This document shows, one piece after another, positions 1 to 9,688 of a DNA stretch of 64,000 nucleotides. The notes under the pieces are model-generated. The model worked only from the letters and a program-made list of their open reading frames with translations. It was not told the origin of the DNA and made no database searches. The stretch is from positions 142,501-206,500 of the forward strand of contig NZ_CP152002.1 in assembly GCF_038595055.1 (NCBI RefSeq), written 5' to 3'. The translations under genes were made by a program, and so were the position numbers. This DNA is from Paenibacillus sp. FSL R7-0345. GTDB taxonomy: Bacteria; Bacillota; Bacilli; Paenibacillales; Paenibacillaceae. Numbering within the stretch: the stretch's first letter is position 1; each line of letters starts with the position of its first letter.

Positions 1-1
1 C

Positions 2-937
2 GGAGGCGGGTTTGCCGGTCTTCAGGCAGCTATCCAGTTAGGACGCTACTCTGTGCACCGTGTACTGGTCATTGATGCAGGTGCGGGAAGATCAACGCTG
101 TGCCGGAGCTATCATAATATTATTGGCTGGCCGGATGGAGTATCAGGTGAAGAATTGCGCTCCAAAGGCCGGCAGCAGGCTGAGACAGCAGGTGTGGAGT
201 TTATAACCGATAAGATCATTTCAGCGCAAAAGAGTGAGGACCGCTTTTTGTTAACCGGGCAGCAGGGTCAACAGTATGAGGGTACAACTTTACTGCTGGC
301 GACGGGTGTTATGGACCGTTTTCCGGAGTTGCCGGGAATGAAAGCAACGATGGGCCGGACCCTCTACGTATGCCCTGACTGCGACGGATACGAAATAGAG
401 AACCGGCAGACGGTGCTACTGGGCTCCGGTGATGCGGGGGCGAACATGGCCTTTGTTCTGCGTGAGCGTACAGGGGACCTTATTTATATTAATCATGAGC
501 GTGAACCTGTCTCTCTAGAAAATATCGATCGTCTCCTTCGCGAGGGAATCAGATACATTGAAAAGGCTGCTGCCGAAATTGTCCATGAAAATGATGGGTG
601 TATCAGGCATGTTGTTATGGAGGATGGGGAGAATATCCCGGCTGAACGGGGATTTATTGCTTTTGGGAAAAATCCGGTCCATTCAGAGCTGGCTGCCCAG
701 CTGGGAGTGACTCTGCATAAGAATAGGCATGTTGAAGCAAATAAACGGTCCTTAATGACAAACGTCGAGCATCTCTGGGTAGCCGGTGATATTGCTGTTC
801 ATGCGGAACAGGCTACAGTTGCTATGGGTGAAGGGGCGATTGCCGGGATCTGGATGAATAAAGTGCTGAAGAAGCTTAATCCCCCTAAACTTCCTGAGTC
901 TCAGCATGCAGTCTGCAGCCCAAAGGCCATTAACTAG
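2..937 (+). CDS. NAD(P)/FAD-dependent oxidoreductase, thioredoxin-reductase-like (5' end outside window)
   Basis: The reading frame is already open at base 2 and encodes GGGFAGLQAAIQLGR, the end of the N-terminal FAD-binding GxGxxG fold, so only a few residues are missing. A CPDC redox motif (YVCPDCDGYE) sits where thioredoxin reductases carry CATC. It is followed by a second nucleotide-binding motif (LLGSGDAG), and near the C terminus by WVAGDI, the usual FAD-contacting stretch. The family transfers electrons from NAD(P)H through FAD to a disulfide substrate. It is not the main trxB, which lies at 22256. The substrate cannot be read from the sequence. Confidence 0.85.
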   Translation, partial: GGGFAGLQAAIQLGRYSVHRVLVIDAGAGRSTLCRSYHNIIGWPDGVSGEELRSKGRQQAETAGVEFITDKIISAQKSEDRFLLTGQQGQQYEGTTLLLATGVMDRFPELPGMKATMGRTLYVCPDCDGYEIENRQTVLLGSGDAGANMAFVLRERTGDLIYINHEREPVSLENIDRLLREGIRYIEKAAAEIVHENDGCIRHVVMEDGENIPAERGFIAFGKNPVHSELAAQLGVTLHKNRHVEANKRSLMTNVEHLWVAGDIAVHAEQATVAMGEGAIAGIWMNKVLKKLNPPKLPESQHAVCSPKAIN

Positions 938-1036
938 GAACGGCGGGATTGAATGTCTGGTATCCTTCAGAAGGGCTTGTCCGCATCGTATTGCAAAATA
1001 TGATAAAATAGGCGAAAAGAGCAAAAGTGGTGGAGC

Positions 1037-2140
1037 ATGGTGACTATGGATAGTGAGACTTTGCGTCAAAGACTGGAGCAGCTCACGGGAAAAAGAACCG
1101 GAATCAAACAGCTCGGGAGGCAGCATTCGGCTTCCCTTTTTGGTGCAGGCACAGAACAGCCGGATCAGCCGGTTACCTATGATGGGCATTTATGGGTTCC
1201 TTTATACGAGAATGAAGGCCGGTTCACTGCACTATGGGTTGAGATGGACGGCTTATCCCCGCTGGAGCTGCAATTGGTCAATTTTGCAGCACTTAATTAT
1301 GCGGTTGCCCTTAAAGCTACCGGTTTGAAGGAAGAGGGCGAGGTAGAAGCACGCCAGCTCAGTGTCTGGCTTAACTCGCAGCTGGAGCAGGAAAAGATTG
1401 ATGCGGAAATACCGGATGAGATGACGCTCAAGGGACGTTTATTCGGAGATATGATTCCTTTTCTGCTGGTAAGTGAAAATATGCATAATCCGCAGATGAC
1501 TTACCGTTCGTTAATGAAGCTGCTGCGTAACTATTTTGAAAATGATGTACTGCTTATTCCCCTCCAGGAGAAGGAATGGCTAATTTTGGCCCGTAAGGAA
1601 CTCCTCACTGGCGGAGATGATAAGGAAGATGAGGAAGAAAGTGAAGATGAGCTGCTGGCCCAGACCAGCATGGGACTGCATGAGCTGATTGCAAGCGAGT
1701 GGGTCGGTGTATTCCATCTGGCTGTAGCACCGGCTATTATTCCTGTGAAAGGCCTGACAGGCTCTGTTGCCCTTCTTCGGGAGACGATAGTGCTTGGCCG
1801 GATTTTTCAGGTCGGTGATTATATCCATCTTCCATGGGAGCTGCATATGGAACGTTTGGTTAACAGTATTCCAGACAGCCGGCGGCGACAGCTGCTGGGA
1901 CAGATCGGCGACTACTCCTCTGTGCTGGCTGACAAAGAGATGCTCCTTACCCTGGAGACATTCTTTGAAATGGACTGCAATGTAAGTGAGACAGCAAAAA
2001 AGCTGTACATTCACCGCAATACATTGCTGTATCGGCTGGATAAGATCAAGCAGGAAACAGGAGCTGATGTCCGGAGCTTCGGCGATGCGGCGATTGTGAA
2101 GTTAGCCATGTTATTGTATAAAGTGACGAAAAGAAAATAG
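1037..2140 (+). CDS. PucR/CdaR-type helix-turn-helix transcriptional regulator
   Basis: The 367-residue protein ends in the PucR-type DNA-binding domain: NVSETAKKLYIHRNTLLYRL followed by a helix containing DAAIVKLAML. This tail is typical of regulators such as PucR and CdaR. The first 200 residues match no ligand domain I can name, and a highly acidic stretch (DDKEDEEESEDE) lies near residue 200. An ATG at 1046 is an alternative start, since the Shine-Dalgarno signal before 1037 is weak. It stands alone between the oxidoreductase and msmX, and no target is evident. Confidence 0.75.
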   Translation: MVTMDSETLRQRLEQLTGKRTGIKQLGRQHSASLFGAGTEQPDQPVTYDGHLWVPLYENEGRFTALWVEMDGLSPLELQLVNFAALNYAVALKATGLKEEGEVEARQLSVWLNSQLEQEKIDAEIPDEMTLKGRLFGDMIPFLLVSENMHNPQMTYRSLMKLLRNYFENDVLLIPLQEKEWLILARKELLTGGDDKEDEEESEDELLAQTSMGLHELIASEWVGVFHLAVAPAIIPVKGLTGSVALLRETIVLGRIFQVGDYIHLPWELHMERLVNSIPDSRRRQLLGQIGDYSSVLADKEMLLTLETFFEMDCNVSETAKKLYIHRNTLLYRLDKIKQETGADVRSFGDAAIVKLAMLLYKVTKRK

Positions 2141-2249
2141 GTTTTTTGTGAACGTTACAAATAGCCAGTTCTGCACGTCTGGGGTAAGATAAATGTACAA
2201 GAAAGCGATTTATTTTTATCCTAATTAATAAACTCGAGGGGGAAATACA

Positions 2250-3371
2250 ATGGCAGGCGTACGTTTAGAGCATATTTTCAAAAAATACCCGGGTTCTGAT
2301 AAAGCAACAGTAATGGATATCAATCTTGATATTAAAGATAAGGAATTTCTCGTATTGGTTGGACCTTCCGGTTGCGGTAAATCCACAACCCTGCGTATGA
2401 TCGCTGGTCTGGAAGAAATCTCTGAAGGAAAAATGTACATTGGCGACCGTGTAGTCAATGACGTTGCTCCTAAGGACCGCGATATCGCGATGGTATTCCA
2501 ATCCTACGCGTTGTACCCGCACATGAGCGTATATCAGAACATGGCATTCGGTCTGAAACTGCGCAAAGTGAAGAAAGAAGAAATCGACAAGAAAGTACGC
2601 GAAGCTGCGAAAATCCTCGATATCGAGCACTTGCTGGAACGTAAACCTAAGGCTCTGTCCGGTGGTCAACGTCAACGTGTCGCTCTGGGCCGTGCGATCG
2701 TCCGCGATCCGCAAGTCTTCCTGATGGATGAGCCGCTTTCCAACTTGGATGCTAAACTTCGTGGTCAGATGCGCGCCGAAATCACTAAGCTGGTTAAACG
2801 CCTTGAAACCACTTGTATCTACGTAACGCATGACCAGACAGAAGCTATGACAATGGGTGACCGTATCGTAGTTATGTACGACGGTATCATTCAACAGGCT
2901 GCTTCCCCTGAAGAGCTGTACAATGAGCCTACTAACCTGTTCGTAGCCGGATTCATCGGATCCCCTACAATGAACTTTATCAATGGTACCCTGAGCGATG
3001 TTAACGGTGCAGTTCGCTTCCGCGCTGAAAACCTGGATGTTGAAGTTCCAGGCGGCAAAGCAACAATCCTGCGCAGCAAAGGCTACATCGGTAAAGAAGT
3101 AATTCTTGGTCTTCGTCCGGAAGATATCCATGAAGAGCCAGTATTCCTGGAAGCTTCCCCTAACACAATCTTCTCTTCCCTGGTAGACGTTACAGAAAAC
3201 CTCGGTCACGAAATGCTCCTCTACTTGAGCGGCGTGGGCACAGGAACTGTAATCGCCCGTGTAGACGGACGTTCTACTACCCGTGAAGGCAGCAAGCCAA
3301 AATTGGCAATCGATATGAACAAAGTTCATATCTTCGATAAAGAATCCGAACTGAACGTATTGCTGGGCTAA
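2250..3371 (+). CDS. msmX: Multi-sugar ABC importer ATPase MsmX/UgpC type
   Basis: This 373-residue cytoplasmic ATPase of the MalK/UgpC/MsmX family powers carbohydrate ABC importers. Visible motifs are Walker A (GPSGCGKST), Q-loop (FQSYALYPH), signature LSGGQRQR, Walker B (VFLMDEPLSNLD) and the H-loop (THDQTEA), followed by a C-terminal regulatory domain. RBS GAGGGGG precedes the ATG. It is monocistronic with its own terminator and its codon use suggests strong expression. In B. subtilis MsmX is shared by several sugar importers that lack their own ATPase. The importer at 54.7-58.1 kb in this window is such a system. Confidence 0.92.
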   Translation: MAGVRLEHIFKKYPGSDKATVMDINLDIKDKEFLVLVGPSGCGKSTTLRMIAGLEEISEGKMYIGDRVVNDVAPKDRDIAMVFQSYALYPHMSVYQNMAFGLKLRKVKKEEIDKKVREAAKILDIEHLLERKPKALSGGQRQRVALGRAIVRDPQVFLMDEPLSNLDAKLRGQMRAEITKLVKRLETTCIYVTHDQTEAMTMGDRIVVMYDGIIQQAASPEELYNEPTNLFVAGFIGSPTMNFINGTLSDVNGAVRFRAENLDVEVPGGKATILRSKGYIGKEVILGLRPEDIHEEPVFLEASPNTIFSSLVDVTENLGHEMLLYLSGVGTGTVIARVDGRSTTREGSKPKLAIDMNKVHIFDKESELNVLLG

Positions 3372-3398
3372 GATAGCAGTATCTTCCCTGCTTGAGAG

Positions 3399-3425
3399 AG
3401 GCCGCCTGAAAGGGCGGCCTTTTTC
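3399..3425 (+). terminator. Intrinsic terminator of msmX
   Basis: An 8-bp stem AGGCCGCC/GGCGGCCT is followed by a run of T, 27 bases after the msmX stop. Confidence 0.9.
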
Positions 3426-3470
3426 ATATGTTGGCCCCGGCGGGATTAAGCAGAGAGACAGGCATTAAGA

Positions 3471-3499
3471 TTGCATTCATAGACGTTATCCATTAAGAT
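3471..3499 (+). promoter_or_regulatory. Predicted sigma-A promoter for the hprK operon
   Basis: TTGCAT, a 17-base spacer, then TAAGAT. This lies about 95 bases before hprK in the only gap between the msmX terminator and hprK. Confidence 0.5.
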
Positions 3500-3595
3500 A
3501 GCAGGAGAATTATCTACGGATGGGTGAATAAGAAATTGATATCCAGACGCGGAACAGCGGCGGACTGACCGCAGGCGACGAAAGGAAGAACATAC

Positions 3596-4534
3596 ATGGC
3601 TAAGAAAGTAAAAGTATCTGAATTGGTACAGCATTTTCAATTAGAAGTGGTTTCCGGGCATGAAGGTCTTAAAAGACCGATTACAGTAGATGATCTCAAC
3701 CGTCCCGGGCTGGAAATGGCCGGTTATTTCGAATATTATCCTGAAGAACGTGTGCAGTTGCTCGGTAAGACGGAGCTGGCGTTCTTTTCGATGCTTCCCG
3801 AGGAAGAGCGTATTAAAAGAATCCAAGGTATTTGTACAGATAATACTCCATGTATTGTAATTACACGAGGACTGGAGGTGCCGCAGGAGCTGATTGATAC
3901 CAGTAATGAAAAAGGGCTTCCGGTACTGCGCAGCTCGATGGCAACCACGATTTTTTCCAGTAGACTGACCAGCTTCCTGGAAGGCAGACTGGCACCTACC
4001 GCAACCATTCATGGCGTTCTGGTCGATGTTAACGGCGTGGGCATGCTGATTACCGGCAGCAGCGGTATTGGTAAAAGTGAAACGGCACTTGAACTGGTTA
4101 AACGCGGACACCGCCTGATTGCCGATGATGCAGTAGAAATCCGCCAGACCTCTGATAACCAGCTCCATGGTACAGCTCCGGAGCTAATCCGTCATCTGCT
4201 GGAGATCCGTGGTGTCGGGATTATTAATGTAATGACCCTGTTTGGTGCAGGCGCCATTCGTAATCATAAGCGTATTACACTCGTCGTGCGTCTTGAGGCA
4301 TGGCAGCAGGACAAACAGTATGACCGTCTTGGCCTGGATGAGGAGACTACACGGATTATTGATACAGATGTAACTCTTGTAACGATTCCGGTCCGTCCCG
4401 GACGAAACCTTGCTGTTATTATTGAAGTTGCCGCAATGAATTACCGCCTGAAGCAAATGGGCTTTAACGCCGCTCTTCAGTTTACCAACAAACTTACAGC
4501 CACCATCTCTGAAGACATGGATGATCTGGACTAG
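3596..4534 (+). CDS. hprK: HPr kinase/phosphorylase
   Basis: This 312-residue bifunctional enzyme phosphorylates and dephosphorylates Ser46 of HPr and Crh, the central signal of carbon catabolite repression in Firmicutes. The P-loop GSSGIGKS lies at about residues 154-161, preceded by the conserved histidine of ATIHG near residue 139. The C-terminal HprK signature follows ([20 protein letters not shown]). Length is normal for the family. RBS AGGAAG precedes the ATG. It is first in an operon with lgt, ppaX and yvoF, as in B. subtilis. Its likely substrate is encoded at 29494. Confidence 0.97.
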   Translation: MAKKVKVSELVQHFQLEVVSGHEGLKRPITVDDLNRPGLEMAGYFEYYPEERVQLLGKTELAFFSMLPEEERIKRIQGICTDNTPCIVITRGLEVPQELIDTSNEKGLPVLRSSMATTIFSSRLTSFLEGRLAPTATIHGVLVDVNGVGMLITGSSGIGKSETALELVKRGHRLIADDAVEIRQTSDNQLHGTAPELIRHLLEIRGVGIINVMTLFGAGAIRNHKRITLVVRLEAWQQDKQYDRLGLDEETTRIIDTDVTLVTIPVRPGRNLAVIIEVAAMNYRLKQMGFNAALQFTNKLTATISEDMDDLD

Positions 4535-4549
4535 GAGGAGTGTGAAAAC

Positions 4550-5581
4550 ATGTTTTTTTCTTTGGCGATTAATCCCATTGTATTCTCCATTGGGTCGCTG
4601 CCGGTACACTGGTATGGGCTGATTCTGGGAACCGGAGCGCTTGTCGGCCTGTTTCTGGCCATCCGTGAGGGCAAGCGGTTTAATATTCCCCAGGAGTTCT
4701 TTATGGATCTGCTGCTGCTGGGCGTACCGTCGGCCATTATTGGTGCCCGGATCTACTTCGTTGCTTTCATGTGGGATGATTACAAGGACAACCTGATTGA
4801 TGTCTTTAAAATCTGGAACGGCGGGATTGCCATATACGGCGCCTTAATCGGGGCTATTATCTGCGGGATTATATACTTCCGCTATAAGGGATATCCGTTC
4901 TGGCGTATTGTAGATATCTGTGCACCAAGTCTGCTTGCCGGACAAATGATTGGCCGCTGGGGTAATTTTGTTAACCAGGAGGCCTACGGTGGTCCGATTG
5001 AAGAGTCCTTTTTGCGTGACAAGCTGCATCTGCCGGACTTCATTGTTAATCAAATGTACATAGGTGATGCTTTTCACCATCCGACGTTCCTGTATGAATC
5101 GCTGTGGAGTCTGCTCGGCATTGCGCTGCTGATGGTCCTGCGCCGCCAGAAATTTGTACGCGCCGGTGAGATCTTCCTGTCCTATTTCATCTGGTATTCT
5201 ATTGGGCGCTTCTTTATTGAAGCACTGCGTACCGACAGTCTGGGCTTCAACGGAAGCAGCGGTGTAGCTTCACTGGTTGACGGGCTGTGGAGTCCGATGA
5301 AGTGGATGGGCTTTGAACAGGGCTATCTTGATCCTGCATACGGTAATATCCGCATCTCCCAGCTGCTGGCCCTGCTGATCATCATCGCGGCGGTTATCAT
5401 CATTGTCGTGCGCCGGGTGACAGGCCAGGCGAATGCTTATTACTCTGACCCTATTGTCAGCACGAAGCTTGCGGCCGGTGAACCGGTTGTGCCGGAGCAT
5501 GCCGCGGTTACTCCGCAGAAAGCCTCGCAGGATGCCCAGTCTGAAGCAGATAAAGCGGAGAATGAGCAACGTAAGGAGTAA
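4550..5581 (+). CDS. lgt: Prolipoprotein diacylglyceryl transferase
   Basis: This integral membrane enzyme transfers diacylglycerol from phosphatidylglycerol to the lipobox cysteine of prelipoproteins. The signature around GQMIGRWGNFVNQEAYGG and several hydrophobic segments are present, starting with the typical FFSLAINPIVFSIG N terminus. At 343 residues it is longer than the roughly 270-280 usual. The excess is a charged Ala/Glu/Gln-rich tail after the last membrane segment (from about residue 290). RBS AGGAGGAGTG lies 15 bases after hprK. Confidence 0.96.
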   Translation: MFFSLAINPIVFSIGSLPVHWYGLILGTGALVGLFLAIREGKRFNIPQEFFMDLLLLGVPSAIIGARIYFVAFMWDDYKDNLIDVFKIWNGGIAIYGALIGAIICGIIYFRYKGYPFWRIVDICAPSLLAGQMIGRWGNFVNQEAYGGPIEESFLRDKLHLPDFIVNQMYIGDAFHHPTFLYESLWSLLGIALLMVLRRQKFVRAGEIFLSYFIWYSIGRFFIEALRTDSLGFNGSSGVASLVDGLWSPMKWMGFEQGYLDPAYGNIRISQLLALLIIIAAVIIIVVRRVTGQANAYYSDPIVSTKLAAGEPVVPEHAAVTPQKASQDAQSEADKAENEQRKE

Positions 5582-5588
5582 ACCTGAA

Positions 5589-6230
5589 ATGATAGAACAT
5601 GTGTTATTTGATCTGGATGGAACGATCGTAAATACGAACGAGCTGATTATTAACTCGTTTATGCATGCACTTAAGGAAAATAATCTGCCCCCGCTAAGCC
5701 GGGAGCAGATTATTCCTCATATGGGGACAACGCTGCAGCAACAGATAAGCACCTTTTCCGGGCTGGTAGATACAAGCGCACTGGAGCTTTCATACCGTGC
5801 GTATAACAACGCGCACCATGATGAGCTGGTGGCTGCTTTTCCGCGTGTAAATGAAACGATGGACGAGCTGCTGCGGCGCGGAATCAAGCTGGGGATTGTT
5901 ACGACGAAGATCCGGCCGACTACCCTTAGAGCGCTGGAGATGTTCGATCTGCTCAAGTATATGGAGACGATTGTTACCGTAAATGATGTAGAACATGCCA
6001 AACCTCATCCGGAGCCGGTGCTGACAGCAGTCCGTAATCTGAATGCTGATCCGCAGCGGACGCTTATGGTTGGGGATAGTGCGGTGGATATTCAGTCGGC
6101 CCAGGCAGCCGGTGTGCGTGTAGCGGCGGTTGCCTGGTCACTGAAGGGCGAGGAAACACTGCGTAAATATAATCCCGATTATATTATTCAGGATATGGCT
6201 GATCTGTTGACTATTGTAGAGCAAGGGTGA
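5589..6230 (+). CDS. ppaX: Pyrophosphatase PpaX (HAD superfamily)
   Basis: A 213-residue HAD phosphatase with FDLDGTIVNT (nucleophile Asp), a T in LGIVTTK, the lysine in HAKPHPEP and the acidic VGDSAVDI. In B. subtilis PpaX hydrolyses pyrophosphate released when HprK dephosphorylates P-Ser-HPr, which fits its place behind hprK. I chose the ATG at 5589, 7 bases after the lgt stop, because AAGGAG lies inside the end of lgt at good spacing and MIEHVLFDLDGT is the family start. An in-frame upstream ATG at 5433 would lie within lgt. Confidence 0.93.
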   Translation: MIEHVLFDLDGTIVNTNELIINSFMHALKENNLPPLSREQIIPHMGTTLQQQISTFSGLVDTSALELSYRAYNNAHHDELVAAFPRVNETMDELLRRGIKLGIVTTKIRPTTLRALEMFDLLKYMETIVTVNDVEHAKPHPEPVLTAVRNLNADPQRTLMVGDSAVDIQSAQAAGVRVAAVAWSLKGEETLRKYNPDYIIQDMADLLTIVEQG

Positions 6231-6237
6231 ATGAACC

Positions 6238-6750
6238 GTGCGAAAAGTAACCCGTTATCCGGTTGAGGGACATAACTCATTATGGTACATCTACCGCACA
6301 GTCAGCCCGTGGAAGGGCGTGCGCAATTTTATTTTTATCCAGATTGCCCGTTATTGTCCGATCCTGCCGGTCAAAAACTGGATCTACCGTAATATACTTG
6401 GCATGAAGGTAGGCAAGCATACGGCATTCGGCCTTATGGCGATGGTCGATGTGTTTTTTCCGGAGAAGATAACGGTTGGTGAAAATTCTATTATTGGCTA
6501 CAATACAACGATTCTGGCGCATGAATATCTCATCAAGGAATACCGCCTGGGTGAAGTCATAATCGGAGAAAATGTACTGATTGGAGCGAACACGACGATT
6601 CTTCCAGGCGTCACGATTGGTGACGGGGCCGTTGTCGCTGCCGGCTCGGTAGTACACAAGGATGTGGCAGCCGGCTCTTTTGTCGGCGGTAATCCGCTCC
6701 GGGAGCTGCGTCCGGCTTCTGCAGCAGCAGCTGTACGGGACGAGCAGTAA
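6238..6750 (+). CDS. yvoF: Hexapeptide-repeat acyltransferase (YvoF-like)
   Basis: A 170-residue left-handed beta-helix acetyltransferase-type protein. Repeats of the [LIV]-G-x(4) kind are visible (VGENSIIGYNTTI, IGENVLIGANTTILPGVTIGDGAVVAAGSVV), ending in AGSFVGGNPLRELR. The start is a GTG 7 bases after ppaX. Position and size match B. subtilis yvoF, the last gene before the histidine genes there. The acceptor substrate is unknown. Confidence 0.85.
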   Translation: MRKVTRYPVEGHNSLWYIYRTVSPWKGVRNFIFIQIARYCPILPVKNWIYRNILGMKVGKHTAFGLMAMVDVFFPEKITVGENSIIGYNTTILAHEYLIKEYRLGEVIIGENVLIGANTTILPGVTIGDGAVVAAGSVVHKDVAAGSFVGGNPLRELRPASAAAAVRDEQ

Positions 6751-6772
6751 AGGACAGGACATCAGGAATTAC

Positions 6773-6822
6773 CCTGCAGTTTCAGAATGCGTGTACCGGC
6801 GCAGGAGCTGCAGGTTTTTTTT
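6773..6822 (+). terminator. Terminator of the hprK-yvoF operon
   Basis: Outer stem CCTGCAG/CTGCAGG with an inner TGCG/CGCA pairing, followed by eight T. Confidence 0.75.
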
Positions 6823-6947
6823 ATAAATAAGCATCTATATGTCCTGGGGTCCCTGTAAAGTACCTGAGTCAGCCTCCATGTTAAGGCCTCACTTTGTGGG
6901 GTTATTTTATGTTAGCAGGGTGGCAGCGGACCTTTTCTTATCTGTTT

Positions 6948-7002
6948 TTAAGAAAAATTAAGAAAGGTTTAAGTGCCCTGGCAGCAAAAGAAGCGGTATA
7001 CT
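6948..7002 (+). promoter_or_regulatory. Promoter with three TAAG half-sites, upstream of the acyltransferase pair
   Basis: TAAG occurs at 6949, 6959 and 6970 (spacing 10 and 11 bases), followed after 23 bases by a TATACT -10 element at 6997-7002. No good -35 is visible. Helically phased direct repeats upstream of a promoter without a -35 are typical of OmpR/PhoP-family activators. TTAAGA is one base from the TTAACA of Bacillus PhoP boxes. The remaining sequence between 6823 and 7163 shows no gene. Confidence 0.4.
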
Positions 7003-7163
7003 GGTAATAAGATAAGCATGTAGCCGGCACAGAGAAGCTGCAGCACATATCAGAATGAATAATCAGCATAGGACAGGCTTCCTGATAGGTACAGTCATCA
7101 TGATCCGCTCGCTTTGGCGTCTATATGAACAGCCATTATAAGCAGAGAAGAGGAACCATTATC

Positions 7164-8381
7164 ATGAGTGCAGCCAGACAGGAAAGACTGCCGCAGCTGG
7201 ATATTTACCGTGCCCTGGCCATCACGGGTGTTCTGCATGTGCATTCTTCATCGTTCGCGGCCGGGGAGCAGGCACTGAATTCCCCCTATTATTATTGGCT
7301 TAACTGGATCAATATTTTTTTCAAATTTGGGACCCCGTCGTTCATTTTTCTCAGCAGCTTTGTGCTGTTCTACAATTATTATGGGCGTCCGGTTACGAAA
7401 AGCCTGATCGGCAGCTTTTACCGGCGCAGGCTGAAGTACATTTTGCTGCCTTATCTGCTTGCCTCCATCGGATACTATGTGCTGACTCTGTATGTGAACG
7501 GGGTGCTGATGCAGCAGCCGGGTGAGAATCTGTCGAGCTTTCTCGGGGCGCTTTTTTCGGGATCAGCTTATGCGCATTTGTATTTCGTCTTCATTAGTAT
7601 TCAGTTTTATCTGCTGTTTCCTTTATTATTGAAGCTTCTGCAAAGTTCAGGATTCTGGGTGAAATGGGCTTTTCCGCTTGGGCTGATGCTGCAGTGGGGG
7701 TTTATTTTCTGGAACAAATATCAGCTTCATATAGTGGAGAAGGGCAGTCTGGCTATCTCTTATCTGGCTTATTATATGCTGGGTGCGTATATTGCAGTTA
7801 ACTTTGAAAAGGTGAAGCAGTGGCTGGTACAGCCATGGAGCGGACTTACGGCTCTGCATAAAAGGCTGACGGTACTGCTGTTCACCGCCTGGCTGGCGGC
7901 AGCTTTTACTCATGTCCAGTTATGGTATGAAGCGCGCCACTTCGGGATTTGGACAGATTCGCTGTGGTACGAGCTGCTGTGGAATGTGCATACGCTGCTG
8001 TCGGCGCTGGTATTGCTATACGTGACCTTTTTGCTCTACAGGAGGGCTCCGCGATGGCTGGTTGCTTTTTTGACAAGGCTGGGGGAGCTGTCGTTTGCAA
8101 TTTATCTGATCCATCCGCTGCTGCTTGCCGTGTACAGACGGTTCCGTTACAGCATTTCACCTGAGTCGTTACTCTATGTAGGGTTTATCTATGGCGGACT
8201 TGTGGTTGCACTGGCAGGCAGCTGGATTATTGTGCAGTTTACGTTCCGCAGATTCCCGCTAGGCTGGGTTGTATTCGGAAGTGTGCCACGGTCGCTTGCC
8301 CCTCCGGTAAAGGTGAGGCCGGGATATACAGCGGGAAACGATCAGGTACAGGTTGAAATAAACGGGAATCATGGGGCTTGA
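7164..8381 (+). CDS. Membrane acyltransferase, acyltransferase-3 family (first of tandem pair)
   Basis: A 405-residue polytopic membrane protein that opens with RLPQLDIYRALAITGVLHVH, the R-x(10)-H start of acyltransferase-3/OafA-type enzymes that acylate surface carbohydrates. About ten hydrophobic segments follow, including LSFAIYLIHPLLLAVYR near the C terminus, a typical late family motif. The ATG at 7164 is chosen because AGAGGAAC lies upstream and the motif begins close after it; an in-frame ATG at 7125 has no RBS. The next gene is a close paralogue. The acylated substrate is unknown. Confidence 0.85.
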   Translation: MSAARQERLPQLDIYRALAITGVLHVHSSSFAAGEQALNSPYYYWLNWINIFFKFGTPSFIFLSSFVLFYNYYGRPVTKSLIGSFYRRRLKYILLPYLLASIGYYVLTLYVNGVLMQQPGENLSSFLGALFSGSAYAHLYFVFISIQFYLLFPLLLKLLQSSGFWVKWAFPLGLMLQWGFIFWNKYQLHIVEKGSLAISYLAYYMLGAYIAVNFEKVKQWLVQPWSGLTALHKRLTVLLFTAWLAAAFTHVQLWYEARHFGIWTDSLWYELLWNVHTLLSALVLLYVTFLLYRRAPRWLVAFLTRLGELSFAIYLIHPLLLAVYRRFRYSISPESLLYVGFIYGGLVVALAGSWIIVQFTFRRFPLGWVVFGSVPRSLAPPVKVRPGYTAGNDQVQVEINGNHGA

Positions 8382-8440
8382 AGCAGATGGGCTGTCTAAT
8401 AAACAAATCCGGGATGCGGAGCTTAACAGGAGGAACATAA

Positions 8441-9592
8441 ATGGGACATAAAGAAAGAATTCCGCAGCTGGATATATTTCGGGCAATTGCAATTTTTGCG
8501 GTACTGGCGATTCACGCCACTTCACGTACATTATCGGAGACACTGGGCACAGGGATGTTTCATCCGTTTTTGTTCATCAACAAATTCAGCCAATTCGCGG
8601 TACCATCGTTTGTATTTCTGAGCGGGTTTGTACTGTTTTACAATTATATCGACCGTCCGCTCAGCGGAAAGACACTGGGTAAGTTTTATAGCCGGCGGCT
8701 GATTTACATTATTGTACCTTATTTTGTTTTTTCAGCATTGTATTTCATATTAAAAATGACGGCCGGACATACCTGGACCATGCCGCTGGACGATATGGCA
8801 GCCAAGCTGTGGAAGTACCTATGGACGGGGACGGCCTACACCCATTTGTATTACATCATTATTATTATCCAGTTCTACTTGCTGTTCCCGCTGATGCTGT
8901 GGTGTCTACAAAAAGCCCGTAAGCTTGCTGCCTGGGCACCGGTCATCGGGCTTGCGCTGCAATGGGGCTTCGTGCTGCTGAACAAATATATGACGAACAA
9001 CGGCTACTGGCAGCTGTCCAAGGGCAGTCTTTCCATTACCTACTTCTCCTATTTCCTGCTGGGAGCGGCGGTTGCCGTGTACTATAGTTCTCTGAAAAAA
9101 TGGCTAATTCCTTCGCGTGAAGGCTGGAAATCCGGCAAAGGCGGAGCGTGGATCACTTTATGGCTGTTATGGGCGGCTGCAGGGGTTGTTCATGTAGAGC
9201 TGTGGTTCAACAACTACACCAAGAAGACAGTGATTAACAGCCTCTGGTATGAGGGCTTCTCCAATCTTCATGCGCTGCTCTCCTGTCTGGCGCTGCTGCA
9301 GCTGTCCTTCCTGCTGTACGGGGCGGGCCGCAGTCTGCTGACAAGAATGCTGATTTCAGTCGGTGCCTGCTCATTCGGTATTTATCTGCTGCATCCGGCA
9401 ATTCTGTTCTTCTACCGTAAATTGCCGTTTCACGGCGGTTCGCTGGCCTATACGGCAGCTATCGCCGGAGGCTTCCTCGCGGCGCTCCTGCTCTCATGGC
9501 TGGTCGTGGCGGTTGCCTTCCGGTATGTAAAACCAGCCTGGGTGCTGTTCGGCTCCGCGCCGCAGAAACCAAAATCCAAAACAGCCGTTTAA
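8441..9592 (+). CDS. Membrane acyltransferase, acyltransferase-3 family (second of tandem pair)
   Basis: A 383-residue membrane protein collinear with its upstream neighbour. It shares the RIPQLDIFRAIAI start, FVFLSGFVLFYNY, AYTHLYYIIIIIQFYLLFPL, GSLSITYFSYFLLGA, ELWFNNY and the end CSFGIYLLHPAILFFYRK. The pair therefore looks like a tandem duplication that has diverged. RBS AGGAGGAAC precedes the ATG. The 59-base gap suggests co-transcription. An acyl-group transfer role at the cell surface is inferred from the family. Confidence 0.87.
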   Translation: MGHKERIPQLDIFRAIAIFAVLAIHATSRTLSETLGTGMFHPFLFINKFSQFAVPSFVFLSGFVLFYNYIDRPLSGKTLGKFYSRRLIYIIVPYFVFSALYFILKMTAGHTWTMPLDDMAAKLWKYLWTGTAYTHLYYIIIIIQFYLLFPLMLWCLQKARKLAAWAPVIGLALQWGFVLLNKYMTNNGYWQLSKGSLSITYFSYFLLGAAVAVYYSSLKKWLIPSREGWKSGKGGAWITLWLLWAAAGVVHVELWFNNYTKKTVINSLWYEGFSNLHALLSCLALLQLSFLLYGAGRSLLTRMLISVGACSFGIYLLHPAILFFYRKLPFHGGSLAYTAAIAGGFLAALLLSWLVVAVAFRYVKPAWVLFGSAPQKPKSKTAV

Positions 9593-9602
9593 GCGAAAAG
9601 TA

Positions 9603-9645
9603 AAGCGCCGGCATAGCCTGTATCATACAGGCCATGCCGGCGCTT
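9603..9645. terminator. Bidirectional terminator between acyltransferase and gntK
   Basis: A long, nearly perfect hairpin: AAGCGCCGGCAT/ATGCCGGCGCTT enclosing GCCTGTA/TACAGGC. It lies between the converging genes. Confidence 0.85.
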
Positions 9646-9688
9646 GTTTGTTATAAGCAGACATTGACCTTACTGAGGGTCAGACAGC

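Noticed and set aside
2147..2190. msmX promoter near TTGTGA and TAAGAT
   Set aside because: The hexamers are too far apart and no -35 fits TAAGAT, so I did not call it.
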